In this document: piece by piece, positions 1 to 11,300 of the stretch
How positions within the stretch are numbered: position 1 is the first letter of the stretch
Layout: each line of letters starts with the position of its first letter
Source: Chara braunii
Lineage: Eukaryota > Streptophyta > Charophyceae > Charales > Characeae
NCBI GenBank assembly: GCA_003427395.1
Contig: BFEA01000271.1
Span: 875,299 to 921,144 of the forward strand
Direction: 5' to 3'
Length of the DNA: 45,846 bases
Notes under the pieces: model-generated
Seen by the model: only the letters and a program-made list of their open reading frames with translations
Told to the model about the DNA's origin: nothing
The model's database searches: none
Program-made: the position numbers and the translations under genes

Positions 1-166
1 TACGGGAACAGATCTGATCGACATTATTCATCAACAAGACTGGATTACTCGAGTTGCTTTGTTATTGAGCCATTGGACTTGTGCTGCACGAGCGCCGATG
101 CTCGCGCGTTGCTGTGAACAGTATCTGGATGTCCAACGAAGTGTTATCTCGCCTCAGTTCATTACA
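1..166 (+). repeat. 5' LTR, 3' portion (R/U5)
   Basis: Matches 7497-7662 almost base for base and ends in TTACA directly before a primer-binding-site-like sequence. The U3 part lies left of the window. Confidence 0.9.
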
Positions 167-169
167 GTT

Positions 170-183
170 TGGTATCGAAGCAT
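170..183 (+). other. Putative primer binding site
   Basis: TGGTATCGAAGC starts 4 bases after the LTR end. The common plant PBS complementary to initiator tRNA-Met begins TGGTATCAGAGC, so the first seven bases agree and the rest is diverged or matches another tRNA. Confidence 0.45.
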
Positions 184-640
184 ACCTTCCGCGAAGGTCG
201 TGATGACAAAGATCGTGCACGTGCACGCGTGATCACAACGGGGATCACGACGAGGACCACGACGACGATTATGACGAAGACCATTGTGCATGAGCGCGAT
301 CATCAGGGAAGAATACGCTGATCGCGCACGTGCGCGTGAGTGAGATCGCGACGACGATCGGGACGAAGATCACAATCACGTAGGTGATCTCGACGGCGAG
401 GAAAAACACAACGACGATGATGATTGCATTGATCGGGATCTCGATGATGATTTCGTAGAGGATCACGATCACGACCATGATCACGAACGTGATCACGCAG
501 ACGCCGATCGTAATCACAACAGCGAACGTGATCACGTCCACGAGGAGGATCAACATCACGACGACGAAGGACATCACCACGACGAACATGCTCACGATTA
601 TCGCGATCAAGACCCAGACGCGCGCTAGCTGATGTGGCAA
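184..640 (+). repeat. GATCAC/GACGAC low-complexity leader segment
   Basis: The leader is packed with GATCAC, CACGAC and GACGAT words. Because GATC is its own complement, both strands read open. On + the frame from about 343 to the TAG at 626-628 stays open for some 95 codons, rich in Asp and His, but has no ATG. On - the same bases give a 200-codon Ile/Val-rich frame. Neither looks like a gene; the openness follows from the repeat. Confidence 0.6.
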
Positions 641-935
641 ATGTGCGCGCTGGTGGGAAGAAGCTGATGACGTTTCAAAGTTGACGAAATGATCTTGATG
701 ACGTGGCGGTTTTGTATCACATTGGCAGGATCTTGAACAGGAACCTTTATTGCTGACGTGCCATTGATATGTCACATTGTTAAGATCTTGAGCAGGGACC
801 TTGAATGCTGATGTGGCAGGGAATATTGAGGTGTTATTGTATCCCCGCTGACGTTGCTCTACATTGTACACAAGGACCAGATTGGCTGACGTGGCACCCC
901 CCCTCGTTGATTGATTACTTGATGCTGACGTGGCA
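628..935 (+). repeat. Degenerate tandem repeats carrying GCTGACGTGGCA-type motifs
   Basis: GCTGATGTGGCA or GCTGACGTGGCA variants occur near 628, 697, 752, 807, 847, 885 and 922, set in repeated context such as GATCTTGARCAGGRACCTT (around 730 and 784). TGACGTGG is the ACGT-core hybrid box known to bind plant bZIP factors; a regulatory role here is inferred. Confidence 0.6.
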
Positions 936-1423
936 GGTGTAGTGTGCTTGCTGTGTTGGCATTACCGGGGTGTCACGTGATTGACACGTGTGTGCTTGGG
1001 TGGAGAAGAGCATTCCGCTGACAGCAGCGGTACAGTTGATTGGACGGCTGTAGTGCCAGCTGTTGCGCTGGGCTGCCTATTGCTTAATCAGGACTGATGC
1101 AGGGGATTATTGATGCTGATATCTTGATTGTTTGTTGATGTTGGCTTGTTCTCCTTGTGTCGTTTGTCTGTCCTGTGCTGGCATACTCACCCGTGTTCTA
1201 TCTGGTCACTTTCATTGAGTAGGTACCTACAAAATAACGTCATCAGACTAAGTTTGAAATTAAGAACTGCGAAGAAAAGGACAAGAAAAACAATTGAAAA
1301 TATACGCCTCAGTTATTATGCTGTCATTGCCCTTGCTGTAATCTGCTGTTTGCAATCTGTGGGCCCGCGGAATTAATTATTGTTTATTTTTTGTTTATTG
1401 TGCGGTAGATTCCCCATACCGAA
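936..1423 (+). other. Leader between motif array and gag start
   Basis: Untranslated leader of the retroelement. Contains CACGTG-like words near 975-990. No open frame resembles a known protein. Confidence 0.5.
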
Positions 1424-3170
1424 ATGTCTCAGGAAGGGACTGTTCAGACCCCAGCTGAGGGCCAGAGTGTTGAGCAGCTCCCTGACCCTCGTACCAGGGC
1501 CCAGGTTGAGCAGAGACGACAACTGCTGTCTGGAGGGCTCAACCTTCTCGCCACTGAACTGCACGATGCCGGTGCAGAAGCTGTGTCACATGTGCGGAAC
1601 CCAGTTTCATCTGCGGAAAGCCCAGGCAGACCTGGACGCAGCTCAAACTGGCACCGACCTATTGAAGGTACAGGAGTTCATTATCCAGTGTCGTAAAGCA
1701 CTGGATGCGTTCATCTGTCAGCAGTTTGACGACAATGTGAATGGCAGAAATGCCAAAAATGAGGTAGTGGTCACAGAGCAAACAATTGATGAGAATATTT
1801 GCGAGCTAGAAGCTCTTGAAAAAGAGAAAACCCGCAAGGCAGAAATGATAAAGAAAAAAGAGCAAGATGAACAGCAAGCAAAACGGGAACAAGAAGTCAG
1901 ACAGCATGTGGTAACTGTGGAAGGGGAAGCACAGGTTGTGGCGCTGGAAACAAGACTTGACCATTTTGAAACACAGTTGAAAGAATTGACCGTAGGATTG
2001 AGGAAAGTGACTAACTTCGTCAAAGGAAAGGAAAAAGAGGTTCGAAAGGAACAACCTGAGAAGAAACTGATGAGTGATGTTCTGAAAGATCTCAGGGTCG
2101 AAGTAAAGAAGGGGGAACCATCTGGGCCGACGCCACCATCAAGTCCACCATCCAGTCCTCACCCATCAGGGGGAAAGAAAGACAAAGAAGAGAAAACTGA
2201 GAAGCCAAAGAAGAACGAAAAGGTAAAGACGAGATTGCCTTTTACGTTTAGCAACAAGAAAGACGAACATTTGGATCGCCGAGATACAGACGTACTCTAG
2301 TACGACGCCTGTTGCAAAAGAGTCTCAGGTCGCAATCTCCACATCTTGCTTGGGAGGAGAAGCAAAGGAGTGGGTCTTAATTGAGGCTAACGCGGCAGGT
2401 TTCGACGACATCGGTAAGTGGGCCGGAACAATGACTCTAAAGCAGTTCCTTGATAAAATCAAGGAATGCTTTCTTGATAAGACGACGGCCGATAAGACCT
2501 TCGACCAGCTTACTACGATTGGACAGAAACAGTGGACGTCTGTGGAGGCTTTGTCTCGCGAGGTCGATCGCTTGTTGCAAGTTCCGGGCTTAATCTGCAA
2601 TATGACCAGGTCCTGTATATTTATGCCCGGGCCTTACCTGAACCCATACGAAGTCAGTTGGTGGCCGAGTCAAAGTCAGGTAAGTATAAGTACCGGCAGT
2701 TTCGCGATCTGGCTCTCCAGAAAGAGCAAATGACTTCTCAGGTTAAGCAATCGTATGCATCTGTGGTGAAATCTGGTGGTAGTGCAGGTGCAGGTGCGAG
2801 ATACGATAAGCGAGTCCTTTGGCGCCAAAAGTGTCAGGACCACATGCTTGTCGTCTTTGACAACGACACAATGGATAAGCTACCGTTAGAAGAAAAAGGA
2901 GTTCCTAGCAGCAGTGAGTCCGGAAAGGGGGACGTCACTGCTGCCGTGGTCAACAAAGGAGGACCACGAGGTCCGTATCGAGGGAGGAAACCACGCTCGT
3001 TTCCTGCGCACCCAGGTATCGCGGCATGCAAGCCGTGGGAAAAAATGGAGATTGACCAAAAGACCTGGCAGGATAGGATGGACAATGCGCAGTGTTTGAA
3101 ATGTGGAAAAGAGGGACACATCATTGCATGGTGTCCACTCATCCGACACCGAAAAGCGAGCCGCCAGTAG
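1424..3170 (+). pseudogene. gag: Chromovirus gag (frameshifted)
   Basis: Gag packages the element RNA into a virus-like particle. Translation probably starts at ATG 1424 (MSQEGTVQTP...). The coding sense then moves to another frame at about 1590-1640. It continues through a strongly charged coiled coil (about 1795-2060) and a Pro/Ser/Lys-rich hinge (2110-2240) to a stop at 2298-2300. A capsid-like stretch follows in a third frame (2350-2590, GGEAKEWVLIEAN...), then the frame changes again near 2590. The nucleocapsid zinc knuckle CX2CX4HX4C is intact at 3093-3134 (CLKCGKEGHIIAWC). A stop at 3168-3170 ends this frame; sense continues in the next frame. At least three frameshifts make this a dead copy. 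Confidence 0.8.
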
Positions 3171-3942
3171 GAGTAGCATCTGCTCCTACTGAGTTGAAGA
3201 AGTCAAACGATGAGAAAGGTAAGGCGCCTACTAACCCTTTCACTTCTTCGACTCACGTGGCAGAGGATGGTTGTTCTTCGACCCATCATCCAGATCACCC
3301 TGAACTTGTCTTATGTTCTGTCTCTCTGGATGACTCCTTTGATGAGCTTGGTAATGAGTTGCTGGCACTACGAAGCTCATGGGCAAAGAAAGCAAAGTCT
3401 AAGGGTGAACTATTACTCGCGGATGTACAGATCACACACGAACGGACGGGTGCACTTTTAGATTGAGGATCTACACGATCCTACATTTCTGAGACAGCTA
3501 TTCGCAAGCTTCATCTTGGAATGAAAGTAAAGTGTTTAGCACGACCTATAACGTCTATTTTTGCTGATAAAAGCACGATCACTATCTCTCATTATGTCGA
3601 TCGTGTGAAATGTAAGTTCAGAACTAAAACTGGAAAGAAGATTGTGCATGAAGTATCCTTCTTGCCTTTTGATATGATTCTGGGAATGGATTGGCACGAG
3701 GAAGCCAACCCAGAAATCAAGTTCAAGAAAAAGGAAGTACGCCTGAAAAACGTGCAATCTGAACTCGAGGCCATCAAACTGTATCGTAAGTCTGGATCTG
3801 ACTCTTCTCTGTCTTTCTGTTGTATGAGCTATCCAGCTTTTCGATCGATGGTCAGGAAGAAGCAATTAGATCAGGAGGTAATTATGGTGTTGGTAAAGGA
3901 AGTTGGTGAATCTTCGACACGTTATCCTCCATCGATACAAAA
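3171..3942 (+). pseudogene. Chromovirus aspartic protease region with stop in the active site
   Basis: The retropepsin domain matures the polyprotein. The frame shared by 3092-3466 and 3521-3940 reads ...GALLD-stop-GSTRSYIS, which is the position of the D-S/T-G active-site triad of the family, with TGA at 3464-3466 in place of the middle residue. About 70 codons on, the C-terminal signature ILGMDW follows (about 3678-3696), so the domain is of normal layout. The segment after it is a linker to RT, and the frame changes again near 3940. The nonsense codon alone would block the protease unless read through. Confidence 0.75.
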
Positions 3943-4860
3943 ACTCAGGAACCTACTGGGATCACTGAGCGTGCTATCAAGCACACTATCGAGATCATTC
4001 CTGCAAGTAAGACTCCCAAGGGCCCTATCTATCGAATGTCGCCTAGGGAACTTGGAGAATTGCGCAAGCAACTCCAGGAATTAACTGACAAAGGAGGGAT
4101 TCTCCTTAGTTCCTCACCTTATGGAGCGCCTCTCTTATTTGTGCCCAAAAAGGAAGGTGAGTTGCGTTTATGCATTGACTATAGAGGGTTGAACTCCGTC
4201 ACGTTGAACCCCTACCACGAATTGACGACTTGTTGGATCAGCTGCAGGGATGCAAGTACTTCAACAAGATTGATCTGAAGTCGGGGTACCACCAAATCGA
4301 GGTGGCACCCGAAGATCAACACAACACTGCTTTTCGAACCAGGTATGGACACTACGAGTTTGTGGTCATGCCCTTCGGATTGACGAATGCCGCTGCGTCC
4401 TTCCAAAGGTCTATGAACGAATTATTTCGACAGTGGTTGGATCAGTTAGTAATTGTGTATCTCGATGACATCCTAGTCTACAGCAAAACGCTGGAGGATT
4501 ACGAGAAACACTTGCGCCTCGTCTTGGGTAAGCTACACGAGGTAATTTCAAACTTAACAAAGAAGTCTGAGTTTGCAAAACCTGAAGTGCTCTACTTAGG
4601 GCATATAGTCAATGAGGAAGGACTCCGACCGGAAGCGAAGAAAATTTCAGCGATTAGAGATTGGCCACAACCCAAGTTCATCACGAAGTTGAGGTCCTTC
4701 CTTGGGTTAGCCAGTTACTATATAGGAAGTTTGCTAGGAACTTCTTGTTAGTTGCTGCTCCCATGAGAAGACTCCTGAAGAAAGGAACCACATGGTTGTG
4801 GGACAAGGATTGTGAGTCCTCGATGAAGAAGTTAATATATGCACTGACTCAGTACCCTGT
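3943..4860 (+). pseudogene. pol: Chromovirus reverse transcriptase (frameshifted)
   Basis: Reverse transcriptase copies the element RNA into DNA. Family blocks are visible: [14 protein letters not shown] and LCIDYRGLN (4108-4197), [15 protein letters not shown] (4259-4303), VVMPFGLTNAAASFQ (4363-4407), and the catalytic YLDD at 4458-4469 (YxDD), followed by the thumb with YLGHIV. The frame shifts at about 4215-4225 and again near 4720 (SYY to RKFARNFL). The polymerase catalytic residues are kept, but no single frame covers the domain. Confidence 0.88.
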
Positions 4861-4869
4861 TCTGAAAAT

Positions 4870-5260
4870 CGCTGACCCATCTCTTCCCTTTATTGTGACC
4901 ACTGACGCAAGTCAGTATGGAATTGGCGCAGTTCTACAGCAGGACGATGGTAAGGGTTACAGACCTATTGAGTTCATGTCGGCCAAACTTCCTACTGAGA
5001 AGGTCGCAGACTCCACTTACGAAAGGGAATTGTATGCGCTTGTTTGTGCACTGAAATCCTGGAAACACTACTTGTTAGGGAGACACTTCACTGTCTACTC
5101 AGATCACTCGACACTGAAGTGGATAAAGACTCAACCAAAACTCTTTGACAAACTAGTACGATGGTCTGCTTTCCTCGACACCTTTGACTTTGAGTTGAAG
5201 ACAATCAAAGGTAAGTCTAACATTGTGGCAAATGCATTGTCTAGGAGAAGTGATTTCTTT
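4870..5260 (+). pseudogene. Chromovirus RNase H domain
   Basis: RNase H removes RNA from RNA:DNA hybrids during reverse transcription. The block TTDASQYGIGAVLQ (Asp at 4904-4906), the Glu of YERELYALV, and YSDHSTLKW are present. The last motif, normally VADALSRR in the family, reads VANALSRR: Asp to Asn at 5231-5233, probably a lost metal ligand. This domain lies in one frame (4661-5416). Confidence 0.82.
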
Positions 5261-5403
5261 GGAACCATTGTCTCTTACTTGGATATTGGAAATGATGTGC
5301 AGGAACAGATTCGACAAGGCTATGCTAATGATCCTATCTGGAAACCCATCATTGACCTTGTCACTAAGGATCCTGCCCTACTACCCAAGTATAAGATAAC
5401 AAA

Positions 5404-6430
5404 TTGCTTTTCTTGATAGACCAAACTGAACAACGGTTGTGTATTCCTCACAAAGAAGAGATTAAAAGTCTGCTGATTGGGGAATGCCATGACTTTGCAG
5501 GACATTTTGGTTTCAAGAAAACTTATGCAGAAGTAAGAGAACGCTTCGATTGGAAAGGACTAAAGGAAGATGTACTAACGTATGTGCATACTTGTCTAGA
5601 ATGTCATAGAAACAAACCACCACATGAGAACCCTCTGGGCCTACTAAGGCCCTTAACGATTCCCAGCGAACCAGGTGAGTCTACCTCCATAGACTTCATG
5701 AGTCTCGTCAAGAGTCGAAATGGCAACATTCAAGTGATGGTTGTAGTTGATCGTTTCTCCAAGTATGCAATGTTTATTCCTTTGCCTGCTGAAGCGAAAA
5801 CTGAGCTTGTGATCCACAAGTTTCAGATGCGATGGGTGACTGAGTATGGATTCCCAATGTCTATTGTATCTGACAGGGATGTGAGGTTCACAAGTATGCC
5901 ATGGCAAAAGCTGATGGACGCATACGGCACTCGTAGTGCATACAACAGCAGCGTCCACACTGCAACCGGACGTACTCCTAACGCACTACATAAAGGGTGG
6001 AAGCCACGACGTCCCATTGATGTATTGACCAGGGACCAATTTTTACGGCTACCGCCAGGGACTCATGAATATGCAGTTCTGTTCCAGGAAGACATCCAGA
6101 AAGTTAAGGAGAAACTAAAGAAAGCACAAGAACAGATGATTAACCAGGCCAAGAAACATCGAAGACCTGCTAACTTTCAAGTGGGTGACATGGTTTGGGT
6201 AAAGTCTAATGAGTTCTCCTTGGAAGATGTTTCACAGAAATTGCTGCCTGCCTACTTTGGGCCCTGGGAAGTTCTCAAAGTAATTGGAGATGCAGAAGGA
6301 CCGTCCTACAGAATTGATATTCCCCCGCATCTCAAAACCTACCGTGTATTCCATGCCTCTAAGTTGCTACCGTATCTGGAGGGAGACGAGTTTCCTAACA
6401 GGCCTTCTGTGATTCCACCTTCGATGGAAG
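5404..6430 (+). pseudogene. Chromovirus integrase with internal deletion
   Basis: Integrase inserts the cDNA. The N-terminal zinc domain is visible as two His near 5488 and 5503 and CLEC at 5593-5604. The catalytic core has its first Asp in SIDFM (5692-5694) and the second in VSDRDVRF (5872-5874). Just after (about 5922-5938) the sequence jumps from AYGTR to AYNSSVHTATGRTP. In relatives some 50 residues, including the catalytic Glu, lie between these blocks; here they are missing in frame. A GPY/F-like module (KLLPAYFGPWEVL, about 6239-6277) follows. The missing Glu makes the enzyme inactive by inference. Confidence 0.85.
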
Positions 6431-6617
6431 GAAGTTATGAAGTAGATCGGATTGTAGACCATGGGTTTTTCTCCACCACCGTGGACGACCGCCAAAGCAG
6501 TTCAAGGTAAGGTTTAAGACTCAAAAACCTTCCGAGGATCGGTGGTTCAGCAAACAGCAACTCCTTGAAACTGCTCCTGACATCGTCTCTGCATATGAGC
6601 GTGGGTTGAAAAGTTGA
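6431..6617 (+). pseudogene. C-terminal chromodomain of the integrase (frameshifted)
   Basis: YEVDRIVDHG starts a chromodomain at about 6436; after a frame change near 6465-6490 the second half reads FKVRFKTQKPSEDRWF...APDIVSAYE, ending at TGA 6615-6617. Chromodomains of this class are thought to guide integration to particular chromatin. One of the aromatic cage positions reads Phe instead of the usual Trp-Lys pair, so binding specificity is unclear. Confidence 0.7.
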
Positions 6618-7496
6618 TTTATTTCTGCGATGGAACTCGAAATTGAGTCGGAAGGAATGCAGTAACCCGCACTCAGCAGAGGAGAGGCTGTGTGACCACG
6701 CACTGCCCGGCTCAGCCCAGCGTCTGGCCAGTGAGACCCAGCGCTGGACTGGGGGAAATTCAAAGGTCAAAGTCAACTGTCGGGTCGCAGGTACCGTACC
6801 CAAGTCCACGAACAGATACACACATGTGTTTGTATGCAGGTACCAGGCCAAGACATCAGACCAAGGGAGAATCGGTTGCAGACCGATCCAGGCAGTCGCA
6901 GCATCAAGATCTGAACGGCACAGGACCGCTGCACTGGGGCATTGACCGCCGAGTCAACACTACTTAAGGTTGACTCCTGGCTTGGAGAGGGGGCATTCGG
7001 TCGCAAGTCAAAGCTGACTCTACTTTGACGCGACACTGGCTTGTGAGATGCTGGCTACTTGCTGGCTGAGCGCTGGTGTTCTTCAGCATCGACACGCTGC
7101 TTGCTGTCTGGCATGGTGGCTGGCTTGCTCCTGTCTACAAGGTGCTGACATGGCAGCACCACGTGTCATTGCTGATGTGGCTGCTGCCACGTAGTGTGAT
7201 GGTGACGTAGCTGTGCCACGTGTTCATTCACTGTTCAGACTTTCGTCGTCCGGAAGGAGGTCAGGGACTGTGGGGATGAGATGACACATACCTGTTTATT
7301 GAGGCGACATTGCTGCTCCATTGGTGAAGAGAATGCTGATGTGCCACGTGGCAAACTCGGATCTGTGTCTGGAATGACGCTGCTGGAGAGGGGGCGAATC
7401 TGTTTGGCCTGAAGAAGAAGTGGGCTTCTTCTTCTTCTCCCTCTAAGTCTCTTCTTCCCCCTCTCTCTCTCTTGTCTATGTATGTATATACTCGGT
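6618..7496 (+). other. 3' untranslated region and U3 of the 3' LTR
   Basis: No coding sense. Purine-rich runs GGAGAGGGGGC at 6986-6996 and 7385-7395 are candidate polypurine tracts, so the 3' LTR may start at either, but I cannot place its 5' edge because the matching part of the 5' LTR is off-window. TGACGTGGCA-like motifs recur near 7143, 7171, 7202 and 7332. A perfect 10-bp hairpin GAAGAAGAAG/CTTCTTCTTC lies at 7411-7434. Confidence 0.5.
7481..7491 (+). promoter_or_regulatory. Putative LTR TATA box
   Basis: TATGTATATAC sits about 7-15 bp before the sequence shared with the 5' LTR, after a CT-rich run, as expected for the U3 promoter. Inferred from position only. Confidence 0.4.
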
Positions 7497-7662
7497 TACG
7501 GGAACAGATCTGATCGACATTATTCATCAACAAGACTGGATTACTCGAGTTGCTTTGTTATTGAGCCATTGGACTTGTGCTGCACGAGCGCTGATGCTCA
7601 CGCATTGCTGTGAACAGTATCTGGATGTCCAATGAAGTGTTATCTCGCCTGGGTTCATTACA
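7497..7662 (+). repeat. 3' LTR, R/U5 portion
   Basis: Direct repeat of 1-166. Ends ...GGGTTCATTACA. The LTR extends left by an unknown distance. Confidence 0.9.
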
Positions 7663-8060
7663 TGTACGATGTTGGCTATGGTGGAGACATACCTGTTATG
7701 CATTTAACTTGTTGTTGAGAGTTGACGCTGGATGAGCCAGGCCTCACATTGCAGTTGTATGAGAAGGAGAGACATATCGCACTGTTGGTTCTTGAATCGA
7801 GATACTCTTATAATTTGTTGGAGATAATATGAGCTGCGCATCTTGGTTCACATCTCATCTTTACTTCATGCTGTGTTGGTACATAATCTGTTTGATTGGT
7901 AACATGGCATGGATTGTGATACACTCTGGCAAGTTGTGGACAGTCAGGTCCCTTGCAATGTTCTCAATATTAATTGTTGGCAGAACTCCTTGCGATGCAG
8001 AAAACAAAATTGCAACGGACATCAACACTCAGTACAAGCGCTCAGGGTTATGGAACTCAC
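7663..8060 (-). other. COPG intron 9 sequence flanking the retrotransposon
   Basis: Starts (on the - strand) with the donor GTGAGT at 8060-8055. No match to the next expected coatomer block is visible on the - strand, so exon 10 lies beyond the retroelement, left of the window. Confidence 0.6.
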
Positions 8061-8311
8061 AGCGTTCGATATTTCTGCGGGAATTTCAGGCACAGTGAGC
8101 GGATTGCTTCCACCACCACAATCTTGAACTCATCGGCAATGTCTGACATGAAGTTGGTGATCTGCTTCATCAGCCTGTCAACACTTGACTCATTGCCTGT
8201 CTTCAGCAATGTCGTGATAGCAAGGGTAGCTATGCTGCGGTTCTGGTCTGAAATCAAACTCTCCATGTCGATGTTACAATTTGTCACTGCAAGAGGGTGA
8301 GTCATTGCTAC
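8061..8311 (-). CDS. COPG: COPG exon 9
   Basis: 83 codons plus 2 nt, [18 protein letters not shown] to FPQKYRT(L). Donor GTGAGT at 8060-8055 leaves phase 2; reading on instead gives a stop at once. Acceptor TTGCAG. Confidence 0.94.
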
Positions 8312-11300
8312 CTGCAACAGCCAACAGCCTCAGAAACACAAACATCAGTAAAGAATCATCACAGAAACATCAGTGATAAGCCTAATTAAAACAACAACAA
8401 AATCGGGAAAAAAAAATTGATGTAACACGATTGCTAGTGCGAATAATTATGAATTGAGAATGTCTCTTTTAAGCGGGATCCTCAGAGCAATGACTCTCCA
8501 GTCTTGCTCACATCCGAAAGCAACGCCGTCTTTCTATGTCATTAAGACCCCGGAGCTCCACTCAGAACCCAAAGCAAGACAACTAATGTGTGCCCCAACC
8601 CATGTTATAGCAGCTGATGGATTTCAGAAATCATGCCACTGCCATAAGCCGTGGTAAGCTGCAAGGCAGAACTAAGGGCATACTCACACTAGCGAGCTTT
8701 CCAAAATGCATCTGACTGAAATTATGGGCAGACCTAGATGCATCTGACCGTAATGTTGTTCACAAATAAGTGCTAGTGTGAGTATGACCTAAATGCGGCA
8801 AACGAACACTTTCAAGCCTTTCCAAACTTATGTGCCCTTACAACAATAGCCCCATATGATCAAATGCAGCAAATCAACGATTTTAGGCCTTTCCAAACTG
8901 ACTAGGTAGCCGTCACGATAATAAACCCCAATCTCCGTCTCAGAACCCAAATCAAGACAACCAAACCGGTGCGCCAATCCATGCATATGGCAGTGAGTAC
9001 ATTTCAGCAATCATACATATGGTTGCGTTTCCACAGTGACAAACTTCCCCCTGCCGTGAGCCTCAGAAAGCTGCAGCACACAGCTGAATGCAGCAAATGC
9101 TTTCAGGCATTTCCAAACGCAAGCAGTCAGGTTAATACTCCCATCATCACGCAAACATGCCAATAAAATGGCACTGCCGCGGCAGACAAGCACAGACGCT
9201 CGGACCTCAAAAGCTGTTGTGATGATACACTTGCATATCACAATGAGCGCATCAATCAACAGCCTGCCCATTGGAGAAACGGGATGATGTCTGTGTGCCC
9301 TTCAACCGCCATGCACCAACATGGAAAAATCAGGACCACTAGTAGGGAAGCAGTCTTCCGCACCTTGTTCAGCGTTCGCACAGCTGCAAACCGAAGTACA
9401 GGCTTCGAGGAACTGAGGAAGAGCTGCAGAACCGTGATCGCAGGCGAAAGTTCACGGCTCGTAACACCACGCATCTCCGTTATGGCTCGTGCCGCTTCGA
9501 ATATGACCATCTCTGCCTTGTGCCGCAAACAGCTTTCCAAGAAATCATAGAAAGGTCGGTCGCCTTGCCCATTGCTGCTTTCATGGATGACCTGCGGAAA
9601 GTACAACCCCACAATTGTCAAGACATGCGTTCAAGTTTCAACCTGTCTGTCACTTGCAACCATCCAATGCATGCACAGACGCACCCATCAGAACATTCAC
9701 AACCCACAAGCTTTATCAATCTTCATGATCGGGGAATTCAAAAAATACAAATGCATAAAACAATCTTTAAAAAGCTTTCTAAGAAGCAAAACAAGTACAA
9801 AGATATTGGGATAAAAATCTACGGTGAGGAATGCATGAGAGGCACTGGGATGCAAGGACAGCTTCAATCTCTGCAACAAAAGACCCAAACAACAGGGGCA
9901 AGGTCCCATTTACTCGGGTTGTGTTTCTGGCCGTTCACCCTTCTCATATACGGTCCAGAACGAAGATCCAATGATCTGGGTCCTCTCCCCAGTGCAACGC
10001 CACTTCCAAGGACCAGTGGCAAGGTCTCACAGCCGTTGATGCACGTAATCTAGAGTCAAGACAGGAGTATCAATCAAATCAACTACAGCCTCCCCGTTCC
10101 ACATTATCGCTGAAGCCACCTTTCCCTTCGATCATTTCCTCATTCACTTTGTCAGCGTAAACAATGAGTGCGTAAAAAATCACGGGCAACCATTATGCTC
10201 GTCATCATCAGACACATGTCAGCTCCTTTCCATGCTGCTCAGAGACTGGCCAGTGCGTCATTCCTCGCCCTTAAATTTCAGAGACTTTGCTCACCATTCC
10301 TATGCCCAGACTGAGTGGCAATCGATGACAACTCGGCAGTCAAAATCTCTTTCCCAATGACGCACTACTCACAAGTCCCATCGGATTTACACAGACTTAG
10401 TTAAGTGCCCTCCCAGCATCCAAACTAGTTATTCGCTACATGCCTCACCAACAACAGATGAACAGTTCATTGGCCTGAACACTGCAAGAGGGTTTGCACA
10501 CCGTTCCCGTTCAATTGATTGGCCTGAATGAACACTGCAAAAGGCTTCGCACACCGTTCCCACACGAAAGTAATGACTCTGTGAGCTGAATGGCTTAATT
10601 TCAACTTCCACATCCATTGCAAATGAACTCAAAACATAGCACACACTGACAATATATATACTATCTAGAGTACTTCCTCACCTGGCTGGTGTATCGAATG
10701 AGAAGACACTGTGCAAGCGGTGATCGAATGGCCCCTCTGGTCAGGCTAGTCACAAGCTTGCTCACTGCAAGTCTGTCGTTCTGTCGAATCTGCATATTCC
10801 ACATTGGCACAACACATGCCTGTCAGCATGTTCGAGTATAACTTCACCAAATTCTCACACACAATTGGCATCAAATAAACATTGAACTCTCCACCAGATC
10901 AATGGAGAGAATAGAGGCAATATACTCGCCTTCTATCAGACCAAAATTAATTATGAGACATCATCCTCTGCGACATTCATCGAATCAGACCTGGTCTTAC
11001 GTAGCTCTCCTGAGCTTCTTACGACAACCTAACAGCAGGTGCACAAACAGCTAAGAACTGTTAACATCGACAAGGATATGGAGATTTATTGGGGGCAAAA
11101 ATTAAAAAACGAGGGACGGCAGGTGAATTTTGAGGCAAATTTAATTTTTTGGGAAAAAAAACATAATGTGAGACAGCAGGTGGTGAGAGGACGGGAGCGA
11201 GGAAAAGTGAAAGCGGAAGAGAAAGGAGAAGAGAAGAGCGAAAGGAAAAGAGGGGAAAAAAAGAGACTGCCAAATAACCTCACCTGATGAAGCAGAGCCA

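Larger units (their letters stand above)
1..7662 (+). mobile_element. Ty3/gypsy chromovirus LTR retrotransposon, decayed, 5' end off-window
   Basis: Positions 1-166 and 7497-7662 are near-identical direct repeats (I count about six differences, mostly transitions), both ending in TTACA, so they are the 3' parts of the two LTRs. Between them, in order, lie a leader, gag with zinc knuckle, protease, reverse transcriptase, RNase H, integrase with GPY/F-like module, and a chromodomain. Pol order RT-RNaseH-IN plus a C-terminal chromodomain defines a chromovirus. The reading frame changes at least six times and there are stops, so the copy is not autonomous. It lies 398 bp beyond COPG exon 9 in antisense orientation. 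The 5' target site is outside the window; bases after the 3' LTR are TGTACGAT. Confidence 0.93.

Noticed and set aside
269-871. 200-codon minus-strand open frame, Ile/Val-rich, membrane-like
   Set aside because: It is the mirror of the GATCAC low-complexity leader; hydrophobicity comes from ATC/GTC codons of the repeat.
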